Source: Pseudomonas paraglycinae (GTDB taxonomy: Bacteria; Pseudomonadota; Gammaproteobacteria; Pseudomonadales; Pseudomonadaceae). From it: DNA of 64,000 bases. How positions within the stretch are numbered: position 1 is the stretch's first letter; every line of letters begins with the position of its first letter. The DNA is taken from NCBI RefSeq assembly GCF_021601625.1, contig NZ_BQHR01000007.1, positions 1 to 64,000 on the forward strand, written 5' to 3'. This document shows positions 16,461-25,217 of this stretch, in pieces. Position numbers and translations under genes: made by a program. The notes below the pieces were generated by a model. That model did no database searches, had not been told where the DNA came from, and saw nothing but the letters and a program-made list of their open reading frames with translations.

Positions 16461-17648
16461 TTATGGAGCGCTGCAAGTCTTGGCCGCTTGCGCCCGGAAA
16501 CTCATCAGCAGCGCACCGACCGCCAGCACAATCAGCACCGCGCCATACACATCGGTGGTGGTCAGCAGGCCCACGCTGTGGGTGAAATGTCCGGCCAGCA
16601 ACGCCGGCAGGCAGAACGCCAGGTAACTCAGCACATAAAACGCCGACATCAATCCGGCACGCTCATGGGGCAATGCCAGCGGCACCAGACTGCGTACCGT
16701 TCCGAGGAAACCCGAGCCAAAGCCACAACCGGCCACCAGCGTGCCGAAGAAGAACAGCGACAGACTGGCGCTATGCACGCCCAACAGAATCAGCACGATA
16801 CCGGCCGGCAGCAGACTCGCCCCAAGTTGTAGCGCGCGGGAGGCAGGACGATTGCGCAAGGTGAAGATCATCAATGCACCGGTCACGGTCAGCGCCGCCA
16901 CGGTCGCGCCGCCGATCAGGTTGGAGGTGGAACCGGTGGCCGTGCGCACCAGCGACGGTGCCAGCGAGGCATAAAAACCGCCGAGCGCCCAGGTCGCGGT
17001 GTTTAGCGGCAAGACTCGCCACAGCGTCGAACGCGCCTGAACCGGCACATGCAGGGTCGGCCGCAACGAGGCCCATGCCCCGGCCTGCGGCGAGACGCTT
17101 TCCGGCAGGCGCCAAACATAGATGCCCTGCAACACAAACAGCGCGAGCAGCAACCAATATGTCAACTGCAACGGCGCCGGGGCGAACTCGGCCAGCAAGC
17201 CGCAGCCCATGCCGCCCAATGCCATGCCGAGCAACGGCGCAACGCTGTTGATCAACGGCCCTTGCTGGCGATCAGTGTCCAGCAGCGTCGCGCTCAACAC
17301 AGCGGTGGCCATGCCGGTGGCGAAACCTTGCAGCACTCGCGCGCCGATCAGCCAGCCCACGCTGTCCGCGTAGATAAACAGCAGCATCGCCAGCGCATTG
17401 AGCGTCACGGCGGTGAAGATCACCGGTTTGCGTCCCAGGTGATCCGACAGCGAACCGACCGTCAGCAACGCGGCCAGCAGACTGAGGGCGTAGACGCCGA
17501 AAATCAGGGTCAATACCGCTGCCGAAAAATGCAGCTGATCCTGATACAGGTGATACAACGGCGTCGGCGCAGTGGAAGCGGCGAGAAAACTCAGTAAGGT
17601 GATCGCCAGAAACCACAGGCTGGAACGATGGGAAGCAAGGCTGGTCAT
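16461..17648 (-). CDS. MFS transporter, divergent from tetR
   Basis: 395 aa from ATG 17648. Twelve hydrophobic segments are visible. The MFS loop 2-3 motif appears as GSLSDHLGRKPVIF (about residues 65-80). ARVLQGFATGMATAVLSATLLD (about residues 100-123) is the arm typical of drug:H+ antiporters. It transports an unknown small molecule across the inner membrane and may be an efflux pump given its divergent TetR partner. The ribosome site GCGGAG lies inside one arm of a perfect 17-bp inverted repeat, so translation may be affected by that hairpin as well as by TetR. Confidence 0.87.
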   Translation of the reverse strand: MTSLASHRSSLWFLAITLLSFLAASTAPTPLYHLYQDQLHFSAAVLTLIFGVYALSLLAALLTVGSLSDHLGRKPVIFTAVTLNALAMLLFIYADSVGWLIGARVLQGFATGMATAVLSATLLDTDRQQGPLINSVAPLLGMALGGMGCGLLAEFAPAPLQLTYWLLLALFVLQGIYVWRLPESVSPQAGAWASLRPTLHVPVQARSTLWRVLPLNTATWALGGFYASLAPSLVRTATGSTSNLIGGATVAALTVTGALMIFTLRNRPASRALQLGASLLPAGIVLILLGVHSASLSLFFFGTLVAGCGFGSGFLGTVRSLVPLALPHERAGLMSAFYVLSYLAFCLPALLAGHFTHSVGLLTTTDVYGAVLIVLAVGALLMSFRAQAAKTCSAP

Positions 17649-17650
17649 GG

Positions 17651-17693
17651 GCACACTCCGCAAAAGCTAATTTTTTGCTTTTGCGGAGTGTGC
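17651..17693. promoter_or_regulatory. Perfect 17-bp inverted repeat between MFS and tetR genes
   Basis: The arm at 17651-17667 and its exact inverse at 17677-17693 are separated by the T-rich spacer TAATTTTTT. The element begins 3 bp before the MFS start and ends 46 bp before tetR. It may be a TetR operator, a leader hairpin, or both, since the left arm includes the MFS ribosome-binding site. Confidence 0.75.
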
Positions 17694-17739
17694 TCTCGGC
17701 TTGCGCTTAAAGCAAATTCTTTGTGTTAAGGTCTGCCGC

Positions 17740-18282
17740 ATGGCTATTAAAGAAGGTTTACGCCCTGGCGGTCGCAGTGCCCGGGTGCAGGAGTCGATTC
17801 ACTCGGCAGTCCGCGCGCTTCTGCAAGAACAGGAGCGCTCGACGGTGACCGTCCCGCAAATCGCGGCGCGCGCCGGGGTGACGCCGTCGACGATTTACCG
17901 GCGCTGGGGAGATCTGGCGGCGTTGCTGGCTGATGTCGCCCTCGCCCGCATGCGCCCTGATAGTGAGCCGGCTAAAACCGGCAGCCTGCGTAGCGACATC
18001 CGCGCATGGGCCGAACAGTATCTCGACGAAATGAGTTCGGAGCCCGGACGCAACATGATGCGCGACGTGCAGGCGAGCGCGACGCCGGGCTATTGCGTAA
18101 CGATCATCGGCGCGCAACTGCAGACCATCATCGAGCGCCACCCCAAGGAAACGGCGCCGAGCGTGGATCGTCTGATCAATCTGGTGGTGTCCCCGGTGGT
18201 GTTCCGCATTCTGTTTTCGGCTGCGCCGCTGGAAGTCGAAGAACTGCACCGCTTGATCGACATCGCGCTCAAACCGGACTGA
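17740..18282 (+). CDS. TetR-family regulator
   Basis: 180 aa from ATG 17740 (AAGG nine bases upstream). The N-terminal DNA-binding domain (residues about 15-62) contains TVPQIAARAGVTPSTIYRRWG, the canonical TetR helix-turn-helix and following tyrosine helix. The rest is the helical ligand/dimer domain, with a C-terminal segment (VSPVVFRILFSAAPLE) shared by many TetR proteins that control transporters. It is divergent from an MFS gene across an inverted repeat, so it most likely represses that gene and itself. The ligand is unknown. Confidence 0.9.
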   Translation: MAIKEGLRPGGRSARVQESIHSAVRALLQEQERSTVTVPQIAARAGVTPSTIYRRWGDLAALLADVALARMRPDSEPAKTGSLRSDIRAWAEQYLDEMSSEPGRNMMRDVQASATPGYCVTIIGAQLQTIIERHPKETAPSVDRLINLVVSPVVFRILFSAAPLEVEELHRLIDIALKPD

Positions 18283-18375
18283 CCCCAGAACTGCCCGGTT
18301 CTGTTCCTGCGACACCCCGCCGCGCCACGACCTTGGTCGACACTGACTAACCGTCGCGCCCGTGCGAGACTGTCT

Positions 18376-18400
18376 GACCGGGCGCAAGTCCGGTCGTTTT
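18376..18400 (+). terminator. Hairpin plus T run upstream of the SSF kinase
   Basis: GACCGG-GCGCAAGT-CCGGTC is followed by GTTTT and then, six bases on, by the ribosome site GGGAG of the kinase gene. It may end tetR transcription or act as a leader attenuator of the kinase. Confidence 0.6.
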
Positions 18401-18416
18401 CTGTCGGGAGTGTTCC

Positions 18417-21400
18417 ATGTCGTTGTCCACCGGGCTGATCGCCGCCGTCGCCCTGGCCTATATGGCCATCATGTTCGCCATCGCTTTCTACGGCGACCGT
18501 CGCAGCGCACCGCTGCCGCCACGGGTGCGCGCCTGGGTGTACAGCCTGTCGCTGGCGGTCTACTGCACCAGCTGGACGTTTTTCGGCGCGGTCGGTCAGG
18601 CGGCCGAACAGCTGTGGTCGTTCCTGCCGATCTACCTGGGGCCGATCCTGCTGCTACTCGGTGCGCCGTGGGTGCTGCAGAAGATGGTGATGATCAGCAA
18701 ACAGGAGAACATCACCTCCATCGCCGACTTCATCGCCGCCCGGTACGGTAAATCCCAGTCGTTGGCGGTGGTCGTCGCGCTGATCTGTCTGGTCGGCGTT
18801 CTCCCTTATATAGCCTTGCAACTCAAAGGCATTGTCCTCGGCGTAAACCTGCTGATCGGTGCCGGCGCCGACGCCATGGGCACCCGCGCCCAGGACACGG
18901 CGCTGATCGTGTCGCTGGTGCTGGCGCTGTTCACCATCGTTTTCGGTACGCGCAACCTCGATGCCACCGAGCACCACCGGGGCATGGTGCTGGCGATTGC
19001 TTTCGAGTCGCTGGTCAAACTGTTCGCCTTTCTCGCCGTCGGCGCCTTCGTCACCTACGGGCTGTATGACGGCTTCGACGACCTGTTCAATCAGGCGATG
19101 CTCGCCCCGCGCCTTGAGGAATACTGGAAAGAAACCATCAACTGGCCGTCGATGGTGGTGCAGACCGGCGTGGCGATGATGGCGATCATCTGCCTGCCCC
19201 GGCAGTTCCACGTAACAGTGGTGGAGAACATCGACCCGCAGGATCTGCGTCTGGCCAAATGGGTGTTCCCCGCCTACCTCGCACTGGCCGCGTTGTTTGT
19301 CGTCCCGATCGCCCTGGCCGGTCAGATGATGCTGCCCAGCTCGGTCATCCCCGACTCTTTCGTTATCAGCCTGCCATTGGCCCAGGCTCACCCGGCGCTG
19401 GCGATGCTGGCGTTTATCGGCGGTGCATCGGCCGCCACCGGCATGGTGATCGTGGCGAGTGTGGCGCTGTCGACCATGGTCTCCAACGACATGCTGTTGC
19501 CATGGCTGCTGCGCCGCAACAACGCCGAGCGCCCGTTCGAAGTGTTCCGCCAGTGGATGCTCTCGGTGCGCCGGGTCAGCATCGTGGTGATTCTGTTGCT
19601 GGCTTACGTCAGCTACCGCTTGCTCGGATCGACCGCGAGCCTGGCAACCATCGGCCAGATCGCTTTCGCGGCGGTCACTCAACTGGCCCCGGCGATGCTC
19701 GGCGCGCTGTACTGGAAACAGGCCAACCGCCGCGGCGTGTTCGCCGGCCTCGCCGCCGGCACGTTCCTGTGGTTCTACACCCTGATCCTGCCGATCGCTG
19801 CGCGCAGCCTCGGCTGGTCGCTGGACAGTTTCCCCGGGCTCGCCTGGCTGCACAGCAACCCGCTGAACCTGCCGATCACCCCGCTGACCCAAGGCGTGGT
19901 GCTGTCGCTGGCGGGCAACTTCACGTTGTTTGCCTGGGTATCTGTGCTGTCGCGCACCCGGGTGTCGGAGCACTGGCAGGCCGGACGTTTTATCGGTCAG
20001 GAGATCAGCGCACGGCCGAGCGCCCGCTCGATGCTGGCGGTGCAGATTGATGACTTGCTGCAACTGGCCGCGCGGTTTGTCGGTGAAGAACGCGCGCGGC
20101 AGAGCTTCATCCGCTTTGCCTATCGCCAGGGCAAAGGCTTCAACCCGAATCAGAACGCTGACGGCGAATGGATCGCCCACACCGAGCGATTACTGGCCGG
20201 TGTCCTTGGCGCCTCTTCGACGCGAGCTGTAGTAAAAGCCGCCATCGAAGGTCGGGAAATGCAGTTGGAGGACGTCGTCCGGATCGCCGACGAAGCCTCG
20301 GAAGTGCTGCAGTTCAACCGTGCGCTGCTGCAAGGCGCCATCGAAAACATTACCCAAGGCATCAGCGTGGTCGACCAGTCGCTGAAACTGGTGGCCTGGA
20401 ACCGGCGCTATCTGGAACTGTTCAACTATCCGGACGGTTTGATCAGCGTTGGCCGACCGATTGCCGACATCATTCGCCACAACGCCGAGCGTGGTTTGTG
20501 CGGCCCCGGTGAAGCAGAAGTTCATGTCGCCCGGCGCCTGCACTGGATGCGTCAGGGCCGCGCCCACACGTCTGAGCGGCTGTTCCCCAACGGCCGGGTG
20601 ATCGAGCTGATCGGCAACCCGATGCCCGGCGGCGGTTTCGTCATGAGTTTCACCGACATCACCGCGTTCCGCGAAGCCGAGCAGGCTTTGACCGAGGCCA
20701 ACGAAGGGCTGGAGCAACGGGTCAGCGAACGGACGCAGGAACTGTCGCAACTCAACGTCGCGCTGACCGAAGCCAAGGGCAATGCCGAGGCGGCCAACCA
20801 GTCCAAGACCCGTTTCCTCGCCGCCGTCAGCCACGATCTGATGCAGCCTCTGAACGCCGCACGGCTGTTCTCTGCCGCCCTCTCCCATCAGGAAGACGGC
20901 CTGAGCGGCGAAGCGCAGAAACTGGTGCAGCATCTGGACAGCTCGCTGCGTTCGGCCGAAGACCTGATCAGCGATCTGCTGGACATTTCCCGTCTGGAAA
21001 ACGGCAAGATCAACCCGGATCGCAAGCCGTTCGCGGTCAATGAGCTGTTCGATATTCTCGGCGCGGAGTTCAAGGCGCTCGCCCAGGAACAGGGCTTGAG
21101 CTTCCGGGTACGCGGAAGTCAGTTACGCATCGACAGCGACATCAAACTGCTGCGGCGCATTCTGCAGAACTTCCTCACCAACGCATTCCGCTACGCAAAA
21201 GGCCCGGTACTGCTGGGCGTGCGTCGACGCAAAGGCGAAATCTGTCTGGAAGTGTGGGATCGCGGGCCGGGGATTCCGGAGGACAAACAGCAAGTGATCT
21301 TCGAGGAATTCAAACGCCTCGACAGCCACCAGACCCGCGCCGAAAAAGGTCTGGGCCTGGGTCTGGCGATCGCCGATGGTCTCTGCCGCGTGCTCGGCCA

Positions 21401-21887
21401 TACCTTGCGCGTGCGCTCATGGCCGGGGCGCGGCAGCGTGTTCAGTGTCCGCGTACCGTTGGCCAAAGCGCAGACGGTACAGCCGGCGGCGGCGGTGGAA
21501 ATCAATGGCAAATTGCACAGCGGCGCGCAGGTGCTGTGCATCGACAACGAAGACAGCATTCTGATCGGCATGAACAGCCTGCTCACGCGCTGGGGCTGCC
21601 AGGTCTGGACCGCACGCAACCGCGAAGAATGTGCGGCACTGCTCGACGACGGCGTGCGGCCACAATTGGCATTGGTGGACTATCACCTTGATCACGGCGA
21701 AACCGGCACCGATCTGATGGCCTGGTTGCGCACAAGGCTGGGCGAACCGGTGCCCGGCGTGGTGATCAGCGCCGACGGGCATCCGGAAACCGTGGCCCAG
21801 GTTCACGCAGCGGGGCTGGATTACCTGGCCAAACCGGTGAAACCGGCGGCGTTGCGGGCGTTGTTGAGTCGCTATTTGCCGCTCTAG
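18417..21887 (+). CDS. Hybrid histidine kinase with sodium/solute symporter-like sensor
   Basis: 1156 aa. Residues 1 to about 530 form a multi-helix domain of the SSF (PutP-like) symporter type, the same architecture as the CbrA group of kinases. A PAS-type domain follows at about 640-755 (ALLQGAIENITQGISVVDQSL), then a coiled coil (about 755-800), the HisKA helix with phospho-acceptor His806 in AVSHDLMQPLNAARLF, an ATPase domain (NFLTNAFRYA, WDRGPGIPED, GLGLGLAIADGL) and a C-terminal receiver with Asp1088 in LALVDYHLDHGETG. It should sense a transported or membrane-bound solute and phosphorylate its own receiver, then an unknown response regulator. No regulator gene is adjacent. ATG 18417 has GGGAG upstream. 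Confidence 0.93.
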   Translation: MSLSTGLIAAVALAYMAIMFAIAFYGDRRSAPLPPRVRAWVYSLSLAVYCTSWTFFGAVGQAAEQLWSFLPIYLGPILLLLGAPWVLQKMVMISKQENITSIADFIAARYGKSQSLAVVVALICLVGVLPYIALQLKGIVLGVNLLIGAGADAMGTRAQDTALIVSLVLALFTIVFGTRNLDATEHHRGMVLAIAFESLVKLFAFLAVGAFVTYGLYDGFDDLFNQAMLAPRLEEYWKETINWPSMVVQTGVAMMAIICLPRQFHVTVVENIDPQDLRLAKWVFPAYLALAALFVVPIALAGQMMLPSSVIPDSFVISLPLAQAHPALAMLAFIGGASAATGMVIVASVALSTMVSNDMLLPWLLRRNNAERPFEVFRQWMLSVRRVSIVVILLLAYVSYRLLGSTASLATIGQIAFAAVTQLAPAMLGALYWKQANRRGVFAGLAAGTFLWFYTLILPIAARSLGWSLDSFPGLAWLHSNPLNLPITPLTQGVVLSLAGNFTLFAWVSVLSRTRVSEHWQAGRFIGQEISARPSARSMLAVQIDDLLQLAARFVGEERARQSFIRFAYRQGKGFNPNQNADGEWIAHTERLLAGVLGASSTRAVVKAAIEGREMQLEDVVRIADEASEVLQFNRALLQGAIENITQGISVVDQSLKLVAWNRRYLELFNYPDGLISVGRPIADIIRHNAERGLCGPGEAEVHVARRLHWMRQGRAHTSERLFPNGRVIELIGNPMPGGGFVMSFTDITAFREAEQALTEANEGLEQRVSERTQELSQLNVALTEAKGNAEAANQSKTRFLAAVSHDLMQPLNAARLFSAALSHQEDGLSGEAQKLVQHLDSSLRSAEDLISDLLDISRLENGKINPDRKPFAVNELFDILGAEFKALAQEQGLSFRVRGSQLRIDSDIKLLRRILQNFLTNAFRYAKGPVLLGVRRRKGEICLEVWDRGPGIPEDKQQVIFEEFKRLDSHQTRAEKGLGLGLAIADGLCRVLGHTLRVRSWPGRGSVFSVRVPLAKAQTVQPAAAVEINGKLHSGAQVLCIDNEDSILIGMNSLLTRWGCQVWTARNREECAALLDDGVRPQLALVDYHLDHGETGTDLMAWLRTRLGEPVPGVVISADGHPETVAQVHAAGLDYLAKPVKPAALRALLSRYLPL

Positions 21888-21896
21888 CAGAGCGGC

Positions 21897-23375
21897 TTAT
21901 TCAGGCAGTTCGACCAGGCCGTCGGCATCGGTCATTGCGCGCTCCAGCAGGTCTGCGGGCAGGCTTTTGCTGGCCCGCGCGCCGAGCAGCTTGAGCTGTT
22001 CGCTGCGGCTGACCAGGTTGCCCCGCCCTTCCGTCAGCTTGTTGCGCGCCGCGCTGTAGGCCTTGTCCAGTTGCTGCAAGCGATTGCCGACTTCGTCCAG
22101 ATCCTGAATGAACAGCACGAACTTGTCGTAAAGCCAACCGGCGCGCTCGGCGATTTCCCGGGCGTTCTGGCTCTGGCGCTCCTGCTTCCACAGGCTGTCG
22201 ATGACTCGCAAAGTGGCCAGCAGCGTGGTCGGGCTGACGATCACGATGTTGCGGTCGAAGGCCTCCTGAAACAGCGTCGGCTCGGCCTGCAACGCGGCGG
22301 AAAACGCCGCTTCGATGGGCACGAACAGCAAGACGAAATCGAGACTGTGCAAACCTTCCAGACGTTTGTAATCCTTGCCGGCCAGGCCTTTGACGTGGCT
22401 GCGCAAGGACAGCACGTGCTGCTTCATGGCGATCTGGCCGATGGCATCGTCGTCCGCCGCGACGTATTGCTGATACGCGGTGAGGCTCACCTTGGAGTCG
22501 ACCACCACCTGCTTGTCGCCCGGCAGATAAATGATCACGTCCGGCTGGAAACGCTCGCCGTCCGGGCCCTTGAGATTGACCTGGGTCTGGTACTCGCGGC
22601 CCTTCTCCAGCCCGGCATGCTCAAGCACACGCTCGAGAATCAGCTCGCCCCAGTTGCCCTGAGTCTTCTGGCCCTTCAGGGCGCGGGTCAGGTTGGTCGC
22701 TTCGTCGCTGAGGCGCAGGTTCAGTTGCTGCAAACGCTCCAGCTCCTTGGCCAGCGAAAAACGCTCGCGGGCTTCGGCCTGATAGCTTTCCTCGACGCGT
22801 TTTTCGAACGACTGGATGCGTTCCTTCAAAGGATCAAGCAATTGGCCGAGGCGCTGCTGGCTGGTTTCGGCGAAGCGTTGTTCGCGCTCATCGAAGATCT
22901 TGCCGGCCAGTTCGGCGAACTGTGCGCGCAGCTCGTCACGGGAACCTTGCAGGTCATCCAGGCGTTGTTGATGGCTTTCCTGTTGCTCGCGCAATTCGGC
23001 ATTCAGCGAAGCCGCTTGGGCGTCCAGGCGCCGTAACTCGGCTTCTTTGTTGGCGCGTTCGAGGTTCCAGGCATGGGCAGCGTCACGGGCATCATCGCGC
23101 TCGATCTGCAACAGCTCGACTTCCCGGCGCACGGCCGCGAGATCAGCTTGTTTGGAGGCGTTGGCCTGGCCGAGATCGGCGATTTCATCGCGGCAGGCTT
23201 CAAGTTGAGCAGTGAGGCCGTCTTGGGCCATTTGTGCCATGGCCAGCCGCTCTTCGAGCAAGGCGACTTCAGACTGGTTCTGACTGGCCCGGCGTTGCAG
23301 TTGCCAGGCCAGCGCCAGCAGCGGCACGGCCGCGCCTGCCAGCCCCAGCAGGATGCTGGTCAAGTCCATCGCCAT
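21897..23375 (-). CDS. rmuC: DNA recombination protein RmuC
   Basis: 492 aa. An N-terminal membrane anchor (about residues 5-25) is followed by a long coiled coil (about 30-215) and a nuclease-like core of the PD-(D/E)XK superfamily. Visible core elements are NWGELILERVLEHAGL, PDVIIYLPGDKQVVVDSKV (the catalytic D...D.K block) and FVPIEAAFSAAL. RmuC limits inversions at short inverted repeats and is thought to be a membrane-tethered nuclease. ATG 23375 follows GGGAATCACT. It ends 9 bp from the convergent kinase gene, with no clear terminator between them. Confidence 0.93.
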   Translation of the reverse strand: MAMDLTSILLGLAGAAVPLLALAWQLQRRASQNQSEVALLEERLAMAQMAQDGLTAQLEACRDEIADLGQANASKQADLAAVRREVELLQIERDDARDAAHAWNLERANKEAELRRLDAQAASLNAELREQQESHQQRLDDLQGSRDELRAQFAELAGKIFDEREQRFAETSQQRLGQLLDPLKERIQSFEKRVEESYQAEARERFSLAKELERLQQLNLRLSDEATNLTRALKGQKTQGNWGELILERVLEHAGLEKGREYQTQVNLKGPDGERFQPDVIIYLPGDKQVVVDSKVSLTAYQQYVAADDDAIGQIAMKQHVLSLRSHVKGLAGKDYKRLEGLHSLDFVLLFVPIEAAFSAALQAEPTLFQEAFDRNIVIVSPTTLLATLRVIDSLWKQERQSQNAREIAERAGWLYDKFVLFIQDLDEVGNRLQQLDKAYSAARNKLTEGRGNLVSRSEQLKLLGARASKSLPADLLERAMTDADGLVELPE

Positions 23376-23436
23376 AGTGATTCCCGCCGATCCGATAAAG
23401 CCTGAAGGTTAACCAAGGCGTCTGGTCTTGGACAGC

Positions 23437-23760
23437 TCAGTCTTCGATCAGGCCGAGTTCCTGTTGCGCGCGGCGGTCACCGGCGCGGGCGGCCTGACGC
23501 AACAGGTCCTGGCCGATCCGGCGATCCCGGGCATTGCCGCACTCGCGGCACATCAACTGGCCGAGGCGACTTTGCGCGGCGACCACCCCTTCCCGGGCCG
23601 GTTGCTTGAGCAGGCGGCCGGCGAGGTGCTTGGCATTCTGGCTGTCGCCAAGACGCGGGCTGTCGAGCAGCCATTCGGCCACGCGCACGGAAAATCGCTT
23701 GGGAGCGGTAACACGAGGGAGTTGGGAGGTAACAGATTCTGGAGCTGAACGAAACTTCAT
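23437..23760 (-). CDS. Small Sel1-repeat-like protein
   Basis: 107 aa from ATG 23760. Two Sel1-type repeats are seen in REGVVAAQSRLGQLMC and AARAGDRRAQQELGLIED, preceded by a helical SPRLGDSQNAKHLAGRLL segment. There is no signal peptide or catalytic motif. The start has only a weak ribosome site. Further in-frame ATGs upstream (23868) would extend it into DNA that also carries the conserved intergenic element, so the short form is preferred. It is 61 bp upstream of rmuC in the same direction and may be co-transcribed with it. The function is unknown. Confidence 0.65.
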   Translation of the reverse strand: MKFRSAPESVTSQLPRVTAPKRFSVRVAEWLLDSPRLGDSQNAKHLAGRLLKQPAREGVVAAQSRLGQLMCRECGNARDRRIGQDLLRQAARAGDRRAQQELGLIED

Positions 23761-23867
23761 AAAGCACTGTGGGACAGATCGGAAGGCGCGCCACTCTACT
23801 CTTTTTTTCGCACAGGTAAAGTCGAAAAAAACCCGGCACGCCCGTGCTAGAGCAAGCGCTCGGGACA

Positions 23868-23997
23868 ATCCACAGAAGCTGTGGATAACTCAGTGGACAA
23901 CCGCCCTCCAGTCGCCGCAAAGCCTTGTGGAATGGGGCTCGCAGTCAAACTGACGATTTTTTCACCAGTTAAAAAAAGCGATGTTTTTCATTGACTT
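23868..23997. repeat. Intergenic element copy B with paired DnaA-box-like sites
   Basis: ATCCACA (23868-23874) and TGTGGATAA (23880-23888) are inverted across a 5-nt spacer. They are followed by similarly placed AGCC/GGGCT, TTTTTT and AAAAAA runs and by TTTCATTGACTT (23986-23997). The layout matches copy A at 5287-5417 almost base for base in spacing (118 versus 117 nt). Confidence 0.65.
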
Positions 23998-24211
23998 AAA
24001 CTTTCGATGCAGGCAGCCATCAGGGTCAGGATCGTTGTGACAGCGCCGTTACAGTCCGCGCAACTAATGTGCACAAGTACCTGTTACGCGGTTATATCGA
24101 TGCGCCTTTTCGGGTCGTTTTGGCATTCGGACTGGGGATAAGCCCCTGCGCCGAGCGTTCGCATCTGTCGGGTAGTGGCGACCGACGGTCGTTTAGCAAA
24201 GCCAGATCGGG

Positions 24212-24250
24212 GCAGGCGCGGAGTCCGGGCACCGCGCCCGGGAATTTTTT
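24212..24250 (+). terminator. GC-rich hairpin with T run in the non-coding stretch
   Basis: GGGCGCGG-type pairing (CCCGGGCGCGGT against ACCGCGCCCGGG when both sides of 24226-24241 are folded) is followed directly by AATTTTTTT on the + strand. It would end a transcript running rightwards from the conserved element. No gene is known there. Confidence 0.4.
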
Positions 24251-24716
24251 TGATGACCGGGTTTGCCTTCTTCAGACCGTTCCGTTAGTATCCGCGGCGT
24301 TAGTACCAAGCTGAAAGTCAATTCCGGTCGAACAAACCCCCACAGTCAAGTTTCTCTTACATAGACCTTCACTGAAAAAAGCGGGATCGACCCCTCGATG
24401 GTTTCCAGGTAAATCTTGCGACGACACAGTCTTTGAATCGAATGCAAAGAGTGTTGCGAAGACCACTTACTCTGACCGAACCAACCTGCAAATTGATCAG
24501 GATCTTCACCAAGGGCCCAGAACCTCTGCCCTCGATGTGTTGCCTGTCCTCCTAAGTACCTACCTGCCAGCCCAAGCGCGCCAACTTTTATAGCGCTCGA
24601 ACTGGCTGCCTTGTTCCAGTCGGGTTCTTCGTTCGACCAATGGTGGTTGACGTTACTGGAACGTTTTAACGTTGCACGGTTCTTATCCGTGTCATTTGTA
24701 GGAACACCTAATAACT

Positions 24717-24941
24717 ATGTCGACTCAAATCCAGACTCAGGATGCCATTCGCACCCTAACCAACGCTTTTGCCCCAATGAACTGCCTGATCATGGCCGCT
24801 CGCAAAGGCTGCTTCAGCTTCACCGTGGTCAATGAACACGGGATCGCCCGCCACAGCGAGCGTCTGTACCCCGATCAATACTCCAGCGCCGAACCGCTGC
24901 AGGCCGTGATTGATCGCACCCGTCAGGCATTGATCGCCTGA
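24717..24941 (+). CDS. Small protein of unknown function (74 aa)
   Basis: ATG 24717 gives MSTQIQTQDAIRTLTNAF and ends in RTRQALIA. The composition is that of a real soluble protein, with a mixed alpha/beta pattern: a helix, a strand pair around CLIMAARKGCFSFTVVNEHG, and a final helix. Two cysteines are present. AGGAA lies 12 bases upstream, further than usual. A strong intrinsic terminator lies 27 bp after the stop, and the long untranslated region before it suggests regulated expression. I do not recognise the family. Confidence 0.7.
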   Translation: MSTQIQTQDAIRTLTNAFAPMNCLIMAARKGCFSFTVVNEHGIARHSERLYPDQYSSAEPLQAVIDRTRQALIA

Positions 24942-24965
24942 GAGGCCGAAATGGCTGCAAAAGCA

Positions 24966-24996
24966 AAAGCCCCGCTGAGAATGCGGGGCTTTTTAT
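24966..24996 (+). terminator. Terminator after the 74-aa gene
   Basis: AAGCCCCGC-TGAGAAT-GCGGGGCTT followed by TTTATT. Confidence 0.9.
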
Positions 24997-25217
24997 TGCC
25001 CGATGTTTCACTTCTGTCACTTTCTGCCTAATCACTAACCGATATAACGGTTATAACGCCTCGCCGGAAATATTTTAAAAACAGGCCTTTACGTCGCGAA
25101 TATGACACTACACTTCAACTCAAGCGGCGTGATCCGCTTCCGGCGAGCCTGAGTCGATCCACAGCTGCCAAGCTCCCCTTCAGGTCTCGCCGCCCGATAA
25201 CAAGATCCGAGGGTTTT

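Larger units (their letters stand above)
23761..24716. other. 956-bp stretch without a convincing gene
   Basis: It contains the second copy of the DnaA-box-bearing element (23868-23997), several T tracts, a GC hairpin with T run near 24212-24250 (CCGGGCACCGCGCCCGGG then TTTTTTT) and otherwise featureless sequence leading to the 74-aa ORF. Short open frames here (for example 24069-24314 on the + strand) lack ribosome sites and plausible composition. The stretch may be a long leader of the 74-aa gene or may hold a non-coding RNA; nothing in it is recognised. Confidence 0.5.

Noticed and set aside
18654-20180. A 508-codon open frame antisense to the SSF kinase
   Set aside because: The translation is dominated by His, Gln, Arg and Asp with no domain logic. 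The sense strand encodes a full, well-motifed hybrid kinase.
24069-24314. 81-codon ORF in the 0.95-kb gap as a possible gene
   Set aside because: It has no ribosome site, runs through a GC hairpin with T run, and its composition (many Ser, Arg, Pro) is not protein-like. The gap is better treated as non-coding until transcript data exist.
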